From the NCBI GenBank assembly GCA_016711485.1, contig JADJSX010000023.1:186001-250000 (forward strand): a DNA stretch of 64,000 nt. The letters run 5' to 3'. This document shows, in pieces, positions 51,753 to 61,046 of this stretch (position 1 is the first letter of the stretch; every line of letters begins with the position of its first letter). The notes under the pieces were generated by a model. It was not told the origin of the DNA. It saw only the letters and a list, made by a program, of their open reading frames with translations, and searched no databases. The position numbers and the translations under genes are program-made. Origin of the DNA: Leptospiraceae bacterium (GTDB taxonomy: Bacteria; Spirochaetota; Leptospiria; Leptospirales; Leptospiraceae).

Positions 51753-53048
51753 ATGAAAAAATTCGGATTTATTTTATTTCTGTGTTTACTCCAAAGTTGT
51801 GCAACCAATACAAATCGAGAGTATTTGGTCGCTAAAAATCTGAATACGGTAGAAGGGTATGAAACATTTATAAAAAATTATCCAAAGGCTCCTCAGGTTC
51901 TAACTGCAAAATTACAATTAGAAAAACTAATGGGGCTAAAGAGGCAACCCTCACCTTTTAAATGGAACAGTGAAACATCTATAAACGTTAGTAGAGATGG
52001 AGAAAAGTTCAAGGATTCAAATGGAAATTTAAAACCAATTTTTGATTTCTACAAATCAAAAAGTAAACGAGATAGTTTTATTGGAGTAGATGGATTTAAA
52101 ATTACTTATGATTATTTTTTAGTGAGTGGAGCGAAACAAGCTCTTGTAATTTCGCATGGAACGGGAGAGTCCTCTATACGATATGCGGAATTAGTTTACG
52201 ACTTATTACAAAATAAACTTCCTTATTCTATATTTATCATCAATCATCGAGGACACGGGTATTCCCAAAGGTTACTTGGCAAATATAAAGAATGGAATCC
52301 GAATTGGGATGTTTATAATGTGATGCAGGAAGATATTCTCGAATACAGAAAAATCTATGTAAATCAATTTGACGATTATGTGGCAGACTTTTCAGCATTA
52401 GTTCAATTAATAAAACAAAAACATGGATTTGAAAAAGTGACTGCGTTAGGTCATTCGCTGGGAGGTGGAGTTGTCGCTCGTTATGCAGAATTAAATCCTA
52501 CCTCTTTTGATAAAATGATATTATCCGCTCCACTCATTAGTGTAATTGGTATTTTAGGGGCGGATAATTCAGATTATCTTTCTAAAAGTATAATTTCAGT
52601 AGGAGATACTTTTTCCCATAAAGGTTATGCAATTGGCTCTAAGAATTTCAATCATTTTGTAACAACCTATGAATCAGAAGATAATACAATAAACCCGTAT
52701 ACAACTAGTTATAATCGATTTTTTATGAAAAAGTATATAATTCAAGAATTTCCCGATACTAGTTTGGGGGGATTGTCATGGGGTTTTACAAATGCAATTT
52801 ATGATGGAGTAAAGGATATTCGGAAGGATGCGGGTAATATAAAAATTCCTACGCTTATTTTTCAGACGGAACATGATGCATATGTACACCCATCTGGACA
52901 AAATACTGTTTGTGATGCAATTAACAAATCAGTGGCAAATCAATGTCAGCTTAAAGTTGTTAAAAGTTCGAATCATGAAATATTTTTGGAACGAGATTTA
53001 ATACGAGATCAAGTGATGAATGATGTGATGGAATTTTTGGTAAAGTAG
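51753..53048 (+). CDS. Alpha/beta hydrolase lipoprotein (lysophospholipase-like)
   Basis: A 431-residue lipoprotein (MKKFGFILFLCLLQSCATN, Cys16). From residue 100 it has an alpha/beta hydrolase fold of the monoglyceride lipase/lysophospholipase kind: oxyanion region VISHGTGESSIRYAELV, then IFIINHRGHGYSQR, the nucleophile Ser in ALGHSLGGGVVARY, the acid in IFQTEHDAYVH, and the histidine in SSNHEIFLE. All three catalytic residues are therefore present. An exported lipase could act on membrane phospholipids or on host or environmental lipids. A GGATATTTAT precedes the ATG. It is followed by rsmE on the same strand. Confidence 0.88.
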   Translation: MKKFGFILFLCLLQSCATNTNREYLVAKNLNTVEGYETFIKNYPKAPQVLTAKLQLEKLMGLKRQPSPFKWNSETSINVSRDGEKFKDSNGNLKPIFDFYKSKSKRDSFIGVDGFKITYDYFLVSGAKQALVISHGTGESSIRYAELVYDLLQNKLPYSIFIINHRGHGYSQRLLGKYKEWNPNWDVYNVMQEDILEYRKIYVNQFDDYVADFSALVQLIKQKHGFEKVTALGHSLGGGVVARYAELNPTSFDKMILSAPLISVIGILGADNSDYLSKSIISVGDTFSHKGYAIGSKNFNHFVTTYESEDNTINPYTTSYNRFFMKKYIIQEFPDTSLGGLSWGFTNAIYDGVKDIRKDAGNIKIPTLIFQTEHDAYVHPSGQNTVCDAINKSVANQCQLKVVKSSNHEIFLERDLIRDQVMNDVMEFLVK

Positions 53049-53157
53049 AATTTTATTTGCACTTTAGATTTGCAGAGATTCTTTTTGGAAATCCGCTTAC
53101 TTATGCGATATTTATTTTTTGATATACGAAACAAGGCAAAAACCGTAGTTAGTTCTT

Positions 53158-53826
53158 ATGATTTTTTTCCGACCAAATGAAACTTTTACTCACGAACTTG
53201 TTTTAACGAAAGAGGAAATCGAACACCTCCGTAGTCTTCGTTTAAATGATATCAACAAAACTTTAGAAATAAGGGACGGCAACGGCGTGTCCTATTTTTT
53301 TTTAGTAGAAGCAAAAAGTAAAAAAGGAAAATTATTAGAAAAAACAACAACTTCTACTTCCAATCAAAAAATAAAAATCGCCTCTGCTATTCCGAAAGCA
53401 CAACGATTCGATTTTTTACTACAAAAAAGCACTGAAATTGGAATTACAGATTTTTACTTCATAAATTTTTTTCAATCAGAAAGAAGAGATATTAATTTAG
53501 AACGGTCTAATAAAATTATCCTCGAAGCATGTAGCCAATCCAAACGTCATACAATTCCTAATATAAAACTTTACAATTCGTTAGAAAAATTTCTTCAAGA
53601 ACACAAGGATGTTTTTCTTTTAGATCCTACTGCAAATATATCCTTATCTCAAAATCAAAATTGGAATTTAGTTCCTATCATCGGTCCGGAAGGCGGATTT
53701 AGAGAAGAGGAATTGGATTTACTTCGAAAAAACAATGCCAATTCATTTTCTATTGGAGACAATATTCTCAAAATTGAAACGGCTCATATTTATATAGCGA
53801 GTATTATTCGTTTTCAAACTTTGTAG
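53158..53826 (+). CDS. rsmE: 16S rRNA m3U1498 methyltransferase RsmE
   Basis: A 222-residue SPOUT-family methyltransferase that methylates U1498 of 16S rRNA. It opens with the small PUA-like domain (MIFFRPNETFTHELVLTKEE) and ends with the knot motifs IGPEGGFREEELDLL and ILKIETAHIYIASI, where LRxETA is usual. AIPKAQRFDFLLQKSTEIGI lies in the middle. Length is slightly short but all motifs are visible. It is on the plus strand, 110 bases after the lipase gene, and is followed by a family-1-like repeat. Confidence 0.92.
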   Translation: MIFFRPNETFTHELVLTKEEIEHLRSLRLNDINKTLEIRDGNGVSYFFLVEAKSKKGKLLEKTTTSTSNQKIKIASAIPKAQRFDFLLQKSTEIGITDFYFINFFQSERRDINLERSNKIILEACSQSKRHTIPNIKLYNSLEKFLQEHKDVFLLDPTANISLSQNQNWNLVPIIGPEGGFREEELDLLRKNNANSFSIGDNILKIETAHIYIASIIRFQTL

Positions 53827-53838
53827 AAACTATTTAAC

Positions 53839-53957
53839 TAACTCACCTTTCGCAATACCAAGACCATTAAGTTAAGGTTTTTTCACCCGAGATGGATAAG
53901 GATAAACACTGATATGTTTTTATTTCACTTCTTTATCAGCGTTCGTAACGTAAGGTT
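53839..53957. repeat. Degenerate family-1 repeat
   Basis: The left end reads TAACTCACCTTTCGC (53839-53853) and the right AACGTAAGGT (53947-53956). It contains ACCATTAAGTTAAGG, the same end as the nested element at 16045. It fills the gap between rsmE and the next gene. Confidence 0.55.
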
Positions 53958-53965
53958 TCAATTTT

Positions 53966-54832
53966 TTACTTTGATTCAATTAACTTTTTTAAGATAGCGG
54001 AATTAGAATGTAATTCTTTTACTTTTGTGAGTGGAAATGCTTCCTTAAGCGAATGATTGGTTAGATTGTAAATTTGTTCTAAGTGGACAACGATTCCCTG
54101 TAGAAGTTGTTTTTCATTTTCATTATCAGAACGATTCGAAAGTGAAGTAATCACCTCGATGTAAATTTCTGCAATATGAGGTTGTCTTAGAATTTCTGCA
54201 TAGATTGGATTGTAATTTTCGGAAATACCTTTACTGACTATATGTAAACCTTCTAACCAACCACCAAGCTCAACTAAAACAGCTAGATTATCTTTTTTCT
54301 TTTTATGAAGTGATTTTTCGATTTGGTATTCTAAAAACAATAGTCTATCGCTTAATATTGATTTGTCGGCATTTGTAATCACAGCTTGGTCAATAAAAGT
54401 AATTGCTTCTCTTATGTCAGGAATAATTCCTAATTTTTCAGATAATTCAAGGACGGTAGTTCTTGTCTGTCTCGCTTCGTCTTTTTGGTTTGCGAATAAT
54501 AGTATTATTCCGTCTGCTGCCCGCATTCCTAAATTTAATGCAATTTGAGATTCATTCGGATAATCACTAGTATTCTTAACTTCTACTAATTTGACCCACG
54601 AAAAACCCATTATATTTAAATAATCAAACGAATGAAATGGGGAAGGGATTATATAATGTTTTCCATTGATGCTAAAATTAAATTGAACAATTTCTTCTTC
54701 TATATATGCGTTTTCCTCTCGGGCGTTGAACGCAAAAAAAATACCTATCAATAGTAAAAACATTACAACTAATGTGAGGATATAATAATTTGAAAAAGGT
54801 ATTTTTGCTGTATTTATTAGTTTTTTAAACAT
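53966..54832 (-). CDS. Membrane-anchored protein, unassigned
   Basis: A 288-residue protein with one N-terminal membrane helix (YYILTLVVMFLLLIGIFFAF) and a helical periplasmic or cytoplasmic body. ADGIILLFANQKDEARQTRT and LLFLEYQIEKSLHKKKKDNL are examples. No family is recognised. Its upstream neighbour 54843-55457 is exported and lies ten bases away, so the two form a pair, possibly a surface complex. The stop lies nine bases beyond a repeat. Confidence 0.68.
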   Translation of the reverse strand: MFKKLINTAKIPFSNYYILTLVVMFLLLIGIFFAFNAREENAYIEEEIVQFNFSINGKHYIIPSPFHSFDYLNIMGFSWVKLVEVKNTSDYPNESQIALNLGMRAADGIILLFANQKDEARQTRTTVLELSEKLGIIPDIREAITFIDQAVITNADKSILSDRLLFLEYQIEKSLHKKKKDNLAVLVELGGWLEGLHIVSKGISENYNPIYAEILRQPHIAEIYIEVITSLSNRSDNENEKQLLQGIVVHLEQIYNLTNHSLKEAFPLTKVKELHSNSAILKKLIESK

Positions 54833-54842
54833 AGTTTTTTAT

Positions 54843-55457
54843 TTAGCGTGTACATGTAATTCCATATTCGACGTTTGTACAGGGAATTCGACTAGTATCT
54901 GATTTTTTATTTCCTGCTTTTTTAGCGCGAACAGGATCACTGTAATACTCTACTTCTCCCGTGTGATCGTAATAAAAGTCTTTTATATCTTGAGCTGTTT
55001 TGAGAGGCATTGGTGCATGAGCAATTAATATGTCTACTGATGAGTAACCGCTCTCTTTTGTGGAGTCTAATAAAGTAAGCTCTACAATGTAGTGATAAGA
55101 TTTTTCTGAAATTTCTTGAACGAAAGTAGATGACTCGATATCCTTACCGAATATAGCTTTTTCTTTCGAATCTGAGTTTAGTTGGGTATATATAACTACA
55201 CGTAGTTTTTTTACATTTTCATCAGCGGCGATACCAATAGCTGTATTGGAAAGTAATACAGGAACGGTTATTACATATTTGACTGATTCATTTTTTTGTA
55301 GACCAATATGAAAACGTCTCCCAACTTCGACTGTGTAATTTTTATCTTTTAACTGTGTGCTGACTTTAGCAACATTGTAAGACATACCTCGTTTTGGGTA
55401 GACTCCGTTTGCTAAAATAGGAGTAAATAAAAGTAAAAGTAAAACTAAATTCTTCAT
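54843..55457 (-). CDS. Exported protein, unassigned
   Basis: A 204-residue protein with a signal peptide (MKNLVLLLLLFTPILANGVY) and a beta-rich mature part: TVEVGRRFHIGLQKNESVKY, VITVPVLLSNTAIGIAADEN, SYHYIVELTLLDSTKESGYS. Two cysteines lie at the C-terminus (IPCTNVEYGITCTR). It may be a periplasmic or surface protein. It shares a transcript with the 53966-54832 gene. No function is recognised. Confidence 0.68.
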   Translation of the reverse strand: MKNLVLLLLLFTPILANGVYPKRGMSYNVAKVSTQLKDKNYTVEVGRRFHIGLQKNESVKYVITVPVLLSNTAIGIAADENVKKLRVVIYTQLNSDSKEKAIFGKDIESSTFVQEISEKSYHYIVELTLLDSTKESGYSSVDILIAHAPMPLKTAQDIKDFYYDHTGEVEYYSDPVRAKKAGNKKSDTSRIPCTNVEYGITCTR

Positions 55458-55505
55458 TGGCTTAAGTTCATTAGATGATTCTAGGTTTTTACGTCTATTG
55501 AAATT

Positions 55506-56903
55506 TTAAATGTATTTCATTAAAAAATCCTTTATATACGTTATGAATTTAATTTCTTCTTCTTTGGAATGTTCTGTGAAGAAAATATGGGTCGGTTGTC
55601 TTTTTCTATCTAAATAAAAACCTCCAGTTGTGTTTTTTAGTTCATCAGATGCGGCTAACCAGAATATACTGTCAGCACCTTCTTCCGGTGTTCTTAAAAT
55701 AGATTTTGTAATTGTATAAAATCCAGGCATTGAAGTCCGTACTGCTTCTGTATCTGCCCAGCCCGGATGCATACAAAAGGAGGAAATATTCTCGGATTTT
55801 AATGTATTTGCCCAGTATTCATTCATAATTACTAATCCACGTTTTGCTTTGGCGTATGCAACGGGACCACTGTAATTTTGATTTGATTCTAAATCTTCTA
55901 AATCTAGTTTTTGAGTATACATCCCGCCGGAAGATACATTTACAATTCTGGCTCCAGCTTTTGACTTTTTCAGTTGAGGTAGTAGTAATTCTCCAAGTAA
56001 ACAAGGACTGTAGAGTAGTAAAGCGATAGATTTTTCGTAACCTTCGTCTGTAACTTCTCTTGTGTTGTACATTGCACCAGCATTGTTAATTAATATATCT
56101 ATAGATTCAAATTTATCTGAAATTCTTTTTGCAACAGATTTAGTTTCTCGTAATAGGGATAAATCTGCTTTTTCTATGATTATATTTTCGTTTCCTGTTT
56201 CAGAAATAATTTTTTCTTTTGCAGAATTTAATTTTATTTCGTTTCGGCCGACGAGGATAACAGTCGCTTGCCTTCTTGCTAATTTTAAAGCTGATTCAAA
56301 TCCTATTCCAGAAGAGGCTCCTGTTACCACAGCAACTTTTGATTCTAAATTAGAAGTTATGACTTTAAAATTTTTTTTCGCAGATTTATATCCAATACTA
56401 CTAAAATCATGAATGACTGGAAATATAAATTTATAATAGATTTTGTTTTCATTCTCGAATTCTATTTTATCAGGTAAAGAAAAAGCCCTTCGCATACCCG
56501 CAAAAGCATTATTAGCCGTTGTTTGAAGTATCCATTTCATTAAAGGTTCTTGATTTGCCAATACTCCCTTAAATTCGAATTCTGCTTTGTATATGACTAA
56601 ACATCCAGAATCTTTTTTTTGAAACTCAATCGTATCTAATACTTTAACGGTATCCGTTTCTCCGACATAGGAAACTTTTTTATTTTTCTCGTATTCAGTA
56701 AGAGTATATTTCATTGGAAGTTTTTGAAAGAAAAAGGAAGCAAATACTTCAAATTCAGTTCCAATTTTTAGTTTTCCGGGTGTTTGTTTTTGTACGCTAA
56801 TAATGCCGGGATCCCAATCTGTTAGATTAGAAAAATCAGCTATAACAGAAAACGTCGCCTCTACAGATGCGGGTAATTGAATTTGTTCTTCAAAACGAAT
56901 CAT
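55506..56903 (-). CDS. SRPBCC (polyketide-cyclase-like) and SDR fusion protein
   Basis: A 465-residue protein with two joined parts. Residues 1-145 form an SRPBCC/START-like ligand-binding fold (FEEQIQLPASVEATFSVIAD, then KVSYVGETDTVKVLDTIEFQ). Residues 185-465 are a classical short-chain dehydrogenase with the nucleotide motif VVTGASSGIGFESALKLARR, NNAG at about residue 270 and the YAKAK catalytic set. It is similar to WW-domain oxidoreductase/DHRS-type SDRs. The SRPBCC part may hold the lipophilic substrate. AAGGAATG precedes the ATG. It stands alone. The upstream 240 bases hold a family-2 repeat. Confidence 0.88.
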   Translation of the reverse strand: MIRFEEQIQLPASVEATFSVIADFSNLTDWDPGIISVQKQTPGKLKIGTEFEVFASFFFQKLPMKYTLTEYEKNKKVSYVGETDTVKVLDTIEFQKKDSGCLVIYKAEFEFKGVLANQEPLMKWILQTTANNAFAGMRRAFSLPDKIEFENENKIYYKFIFPVIHDFSSIGYKSAKKNFKVITSNLESKVAVVTGASSGIGFESALKLARRQATVILVGRNEIKLNSAKEKIISETGNENIIIEKADLSLLRETKSVAKRISDKFESIDILINNAGAMYNTREVTDEGYEKSIALLLYSPCLLGELLLPQLKKSKAGARIVNVSSGGMYTQKLDLEDLESNQNYSGPVAYAKAKRGLVIMNEYWANTLKSENISSFCMHPGWADTEAVRTSMPGFYTITKSILRTPEEGADSIFWLAASDELKNTTGGFYLDRKRQPTHIFFTEHSKEEEIKFITYIKDFLMKYI

Positions 56904-56936
56904 ACATTCCTTCCTAATTAGAGATTGTCGAGTCTC

Positions 56937-57106
56937 TATATACCATTTCTCATAAATAAGTTCCGCTATCTTTCACAAAAGGGGTATTCCCATTTGCCAA
57001 AAGAAAGTTATCAAGTTTTAGATCGGAATTTACACTTGGCAATTGGTATATACTGATTCTACTTATTTGAATTGTTTAGACGCAATTCTTTTTGAGAAAT
57101 GGTGTA
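56937..57106. repeat. Family-2 repeat, full-length copy
   Basis: The ends TATATACCATTTCTCA (56937-56952) and TTTGAGAAATGGTGTA (57091-57106) are inverted. Parts occur at 11409-11540 and inverted at 35345-35434. The 170-base element lies between the SRPBCC-SDR gene and the end of the hybrid kinase gene. No open frame is seen. Confidence 0.7.
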
Positions 57107-57147
57107 ATAAATATGTTTACACCAAAGAAAATAAAATTGCACTTGAA

Positions 57148-59343
57148 TCAATTCAGATTTAGCCATTTATCAAATATTTTTCTGAATCTATCTTTTATAA
57201 TAGGTTTACTCGCATAATCATCAACTCCTGATTTGAAACAAGTTTCAATTTCTTCTTTTGTAGTATTTGCCGTTAGTGCAATGATTGGAATACGAGAATT
57301 TTTTTCGAGTTTACGAATTTCGATAGTTGCTTCATTCCCATCCATTTCTGGCATCTGAATATCCATAAATATGATATTTGGTTTATCAATTAAGAACTTT
57401 TCAACAGCTTGTTTACCATTTGTCGCTCGAATGATTATTGCTGAAGGAACTATCTGAGTCAAAATACTTTGGATTAAATACATATTAGCCTCATTATCCT
57501 CTACAACTAATATTTTAATATTTTCGTTTATCGCGGTATTGTCTAAATTTAATTTTATATTTTCTTGATTTAAGTTAGAGTCATTTTTTTTCTGAAAAGA
57601 TTGAACGGAATCGATTTGTTCTTCGTTTTCCGTTTCAGTATCAATTACAAAATAAAATTTACTTCCTTTTTAACTTCGCTCTCTAATTCTAATTTGGAGT
57701 TCATTAGCGCTAATAGTTTATTAGAGATAGCCAAACCGAGCCCTGTTCCCCATATTTGCGACTTGTGGATTTATCTTCTTGTGCAAACGCATCGAATATT
57801 TTTTTCTGATTTTCTTTTGATACACCTATTCCAGTATCTCGGACTGAAAATATAATTTGTTTCCTTTTATTTGTCGAAACAGGATCTAGTAAATCAACAT
57901 TAATTTCAATTTCTCCTTCCATTGTAAATTTAATCGCATTTCCTAAAAGGTTAACGAGTATTTGCCGTAAACGGATTGGATCGGAGTAAATAAAATGAGG
58001 TATATTTGAAGGTATAGTAAGAATTATTTTTATTTTTTTTTCGTCAGCTTTGAATCTAATAATATCTGAACACTGCGTTACCAACTCAAATAAATCTATT
58101 TTTTCGATATGTAATTCTAATTTCCCAGCTTCAATTTTAGAAAAGTCAAGAATGTCATTTAGTAAATCTAAAAGTGAATTTGCAGATTGGTATACAATTC
58201 CCATATATTGCTTTTGGGAATCGTCTAATTTTGTTTTTATAAGTAAGTCTGTAAATCCTATAATCCCATTGAGTGGAGTTCTGATTTCATGACTCATACT
58301 CGCTAAAAATTCGGACTTCGCACGATTACCCGCTTCTGCTTGTTCGCTAGCGCTAATTAATTGTTGTTCTGCGCGTTTTCGATCGGAAATATCAGCGAAT
58401 GTGACTATGAATCCATCATTGTATTTTACTGCTGAGATACGTAACCAAATGTTATTTGTTCCAATTAAAAAGTTTTGATCGAATTTTGTGGTACACCTGA
58501 CTCTACAATATTGGTATATTTATCGAAAAGTCCAACACCACGGTTAATAGGCATTTCCTCCAATAATTTTTTACCGATTATTTCATTCTGAGATTTGTTA
58601 AGAAAAACCTCTCCTGATTTATTTGTATATACCCATTCAAAGTCTATAATCTTGCCATCTAATCTCAAGGATTTAAAAACCATTATACCTTCGTCTGTAT
58701 TTCCCATTACTTCCCTGAAAAATAATTCGGTGTCTTCTAATTGATGAGTTGCTAATTCTTGTTGATATTGTAAGTAAATAGTTAGTCCAAAAACAATGGC
58801 TGATACTAGAGTTATATTGATTACAAGGAAAAATAATGTAATATTCTCAGGTAAGATAATCCTGTGTTCTCGAAAGGAATTATCAAAAATTCCTGAAATA
58901 ATTGCCATTATAATGTAAAAACTTAACCATTGAATACTCGATTTTTTATCGCCAAAAGTGAGCGATCCAATAATTGCTAATGTTGCCCAAAGCATTACGG
59001 AGCCACTCGATATAAACCCACCTAAACTCCATTGGAAGAAAAACGGAAGTAGAAAACTAATCGATAGTTGAAATAGCCTAGTGATATAGAAATTTTTATA
59101 TAAACTAAATAAAAATAAATTTAGAAAGGATAATATTGTGTAACCAATCGGAATAATTGACGGAAACATTAGATCATAACGCAGAGCAAGCGTTCCCCAA
59201 ATGAGTCCACCAAAACTCATAAAAATTGACATCCAAATTAGAAATTTGTGTTTTAATTTTTCTTTGGGTGTATCTGAAGATTTATCGCCTACAGTGCTAA
59301 TTTTCAAAAAAAATAAGGCAATTTTTTTCATCAGTTTTTCTGT
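57148..59343 (-). CDS. Membrane hybrid histidine kinase, three apparent frameshifts
   Basis: One hybrid kinase of about 732 residues, split by frame changes. It has five or six N-terminal membrane helices, a PAS domain (EDTELFFREVMGNTDEGIMV), the HisKA motif FLASMSHEIRTPLNGIIGFT, the ATPase domain (LRQILVNLLGNAIKFTMEGE, then TGIGVSKENQKKIFDAF) and a receiver (ILVVEDNEANMYLIQSILTQ, Asp in FMDIQMPEMDGNEA). Frames change at TTTT 58484-58487, CCCC 57748-57751 and near 57665-57671, and one added base at each gives a continuous kinase. The start is uncertain, because neither TTG 59391 nor ATG 59343 has a clear ribosome site. The MBL gene lies upstream. Confidence 0.85.
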
Positions 59344-59448
59344 TTGCATAGATGCACTTGACAGACTTGTTTTTTGAATTGAATTAATCAAGTAATAAAA
59401 TTAGCATTCCCATATACCACCAGATAACAGAGTTTTGGCATATAGAAC

Positions 59449-60477
59449 TCAGTATTCATGTATGTCACCAATTCGAAGTATTCCTTTGAATTCATCAGGG
59501 TCAACAACTGGATCTTCTGTATAATGATACAAGTAACATTTTTTTTTGACTTCAGCTTCACATTTACGAATATCATCAATATGTGAATGAACTCCGCTTC
59601 GAGGTCCAGTTTCACAGTCTTGGTAAATAACGTCAGACGACACATAAAATGCTCTCATTGTTGGGGGCATCATGAGTAATGTGTCAGTCGGAAAATAAAT
59701 CTTTTGTCCATCAGAGCATTCAAAGATTAGTCCGTAGGACGGCATATGAGAAGTACCCCCGATTACGTGAGTGGATTCGATTGTATAAAATCTCCAAACT
59801 CTTTTTCCGTCGGCAATTTCATATTCAATATCCTTCACCATTGGAATTGGGTTAAAATAAGTATCGACAGCTACTCGTTTCACACCTTGTAAAGTGTCTA
59901 ATCCAGGTCTTGCGGCCTCCCATAAATTTTCCAATACTTCTCGATGTCCCCATAAATCAGGCTTACAGTCATTAGGCAGAGACTCTTTTTTGAATAGTCT
60001 ATCTAAAATATTTTCTAGAGATTTATCTGTCGGGTCTGCTTGTGGTTTACGAAGCCATTCTGTTTTTTGGGGATTCCAATAGGGATTAAAAATAGTAGAA
60101 AGGGCAATTCCCTCAACACCTCCTATATGGTCTGCATGAGGATGAGAACAATAGTAACCATCAATATCCCCCATTTTGAGTCCAATATTTGCTAGTGAAT
60201 GGCGTATATCGCTTCCGAAATCTATGACTAATCTATAGAGATGGTCTTTAATTTTTCCTTTTGTTTTAAATTCTAAAAGAAAATTACTTTGAAATCGAGG
60301 TAGGTAAACCCTTTCTTTATGTTGGCTAAGTATTTTTTCTAACTCAGAAATTTCTAAAGAAGTTTTTTTATTTGAGTTTGATTTCTCAATTAGGTCTTGT
60401 ATATGTTTGATTTCCACACTTTCTTTAAATGTTCCTGTTGAAAATGCGGAATGGGTTCCTAATACTGTAACTTTCAT
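59449..60477 (-). CDS. Metallo-beta-lactamase-fold hydrolase, RNase Z-like
   Basis: A 342-residue MBL-fold protein with the zinc-binding HPHADH (His112, His114, Asp116, His117), a further THVIGG and a final SGVHSHIDD. The order resembles RNase Z and related phosphodiesterases. It has an unusual helical insert (residues 20-57) after the first strand, in place of the usual short loop. GAGGT before the ATG supports the start. The hybrid kinase lies downstream, with a short gap, on the same strand. The substrate cannot be named; a cyclic-nucleotide phosphodiesterase role is possible given two cyclases in the window, but unproven. Confidence 0.87.
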   Translation of the reverse strand: MKVTVLGTHSAFSTGTFKESVEIKHIQDLIEKSNSNKKTSLEISELEKILSQHKERVYLPRFQSNFLLEFKTKGKIKDHLYRLVIDFGSDIRHSLANIGLKMGDIDGYYCSHPHADHIGGVEGIALSTIFNPYWNPQKTEWLRKPQADPTDKSLENILDRLFKKESLPNDCKPDLWGHREVLENLWEAARPGLDTLQGVKRVAVDTYFNPIPMVKDIEYEIADGKRVWRFYTIESTHVIGGTSHMPSYGLIFECSDGQKIYFPTDTLLMMPPTMRAFYVSSDVIYQDCETGPRSGVHSHIDDIRKCEAEVKKKCYLYHYTEDPVVDPDEFKGILRIGDIHEY

Positions 60478-60639
60478 AAATACCTCACTGTATATATAAC
60501 ACTTAAAAAAACTATTTTTTTACTAAACAAAATTTATTTTTTGTCAAAAAATTCTAAGGACTGTGAAAACGTATATGTATGGCGATTCGAATATTTGTGT
60601 TAATTTTTTTTATTCAGTTTCTCTCCGTAAAAATATATT

Positions 60640-60873
60640 TTATCTATAAGTATCTACTAAAGTTTTTATGTTAATTTTCTTTTGTTGATAATTAAAAATA
60701 TCATTAGCGGCTATTTTTGCAATTTTTAGATAATAAGCCGAAGAATGATTTAGTAGAATAAAAAGATAATGGTCTTCGGAATTTATATCCTTGTATAATA
60801 TAAAATTATAATGTTCTCTTTCTAATTCGACCACTTCAATTTTTCTATTTTCAAATTCTATCCAGGTTGTCAT
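60640..60873 (-). CDS. Small unassigned protein
   Basis: A 77-residue protein starting MTTWIEFENRKIEVVELERE. It is mostly helical, with aromatic residues, and has no signal peptide or clear family match. GGAATA precedes the ATG. The gene lies alone, upstream of the MBL gene by 160 bases, in an AT-rich region. It is plausible as a real gene by its start and composition, but unproven. Confidence 0.5.
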   Translation of the reverse strand: MTTWIEFENRKIEVVELEREHYNFILYKDINSEDHYLFILLNHSSAYYLKIAKIAANDIFNYQQKKINIKTLVDTYR

Positions 60874-60933
60874 AAATAGTATTCCATAAATTATTATTCC
60901 TATAATTCTCTTACTTACGTAACATTAGTTAAT

Positions 60934-61046
60934 TAACTCACCTTACGCTATCGCTATTATCACTGCTTCTCAAAAGGAATGATTGATTTCGGGTGAGTGT
61001 CAGCGTTCCCGCGTGGGGGGATGGTTGACACCTAACGGTGGGTTTG
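60934..61046. repeat. Family-1 repeat cut by an IS3-type element
   Basis: The left end TAACTCACCTTACGC (60934-60948) is perfect. The first 60 bases match the inverted 49135-49194, and the part near 61023-61046 (GACACCTAACGGTGGGTTTG) resembles the inside of the 35663-35824 copy. The element at 61047 interrupts it. Confidence 0.65.
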
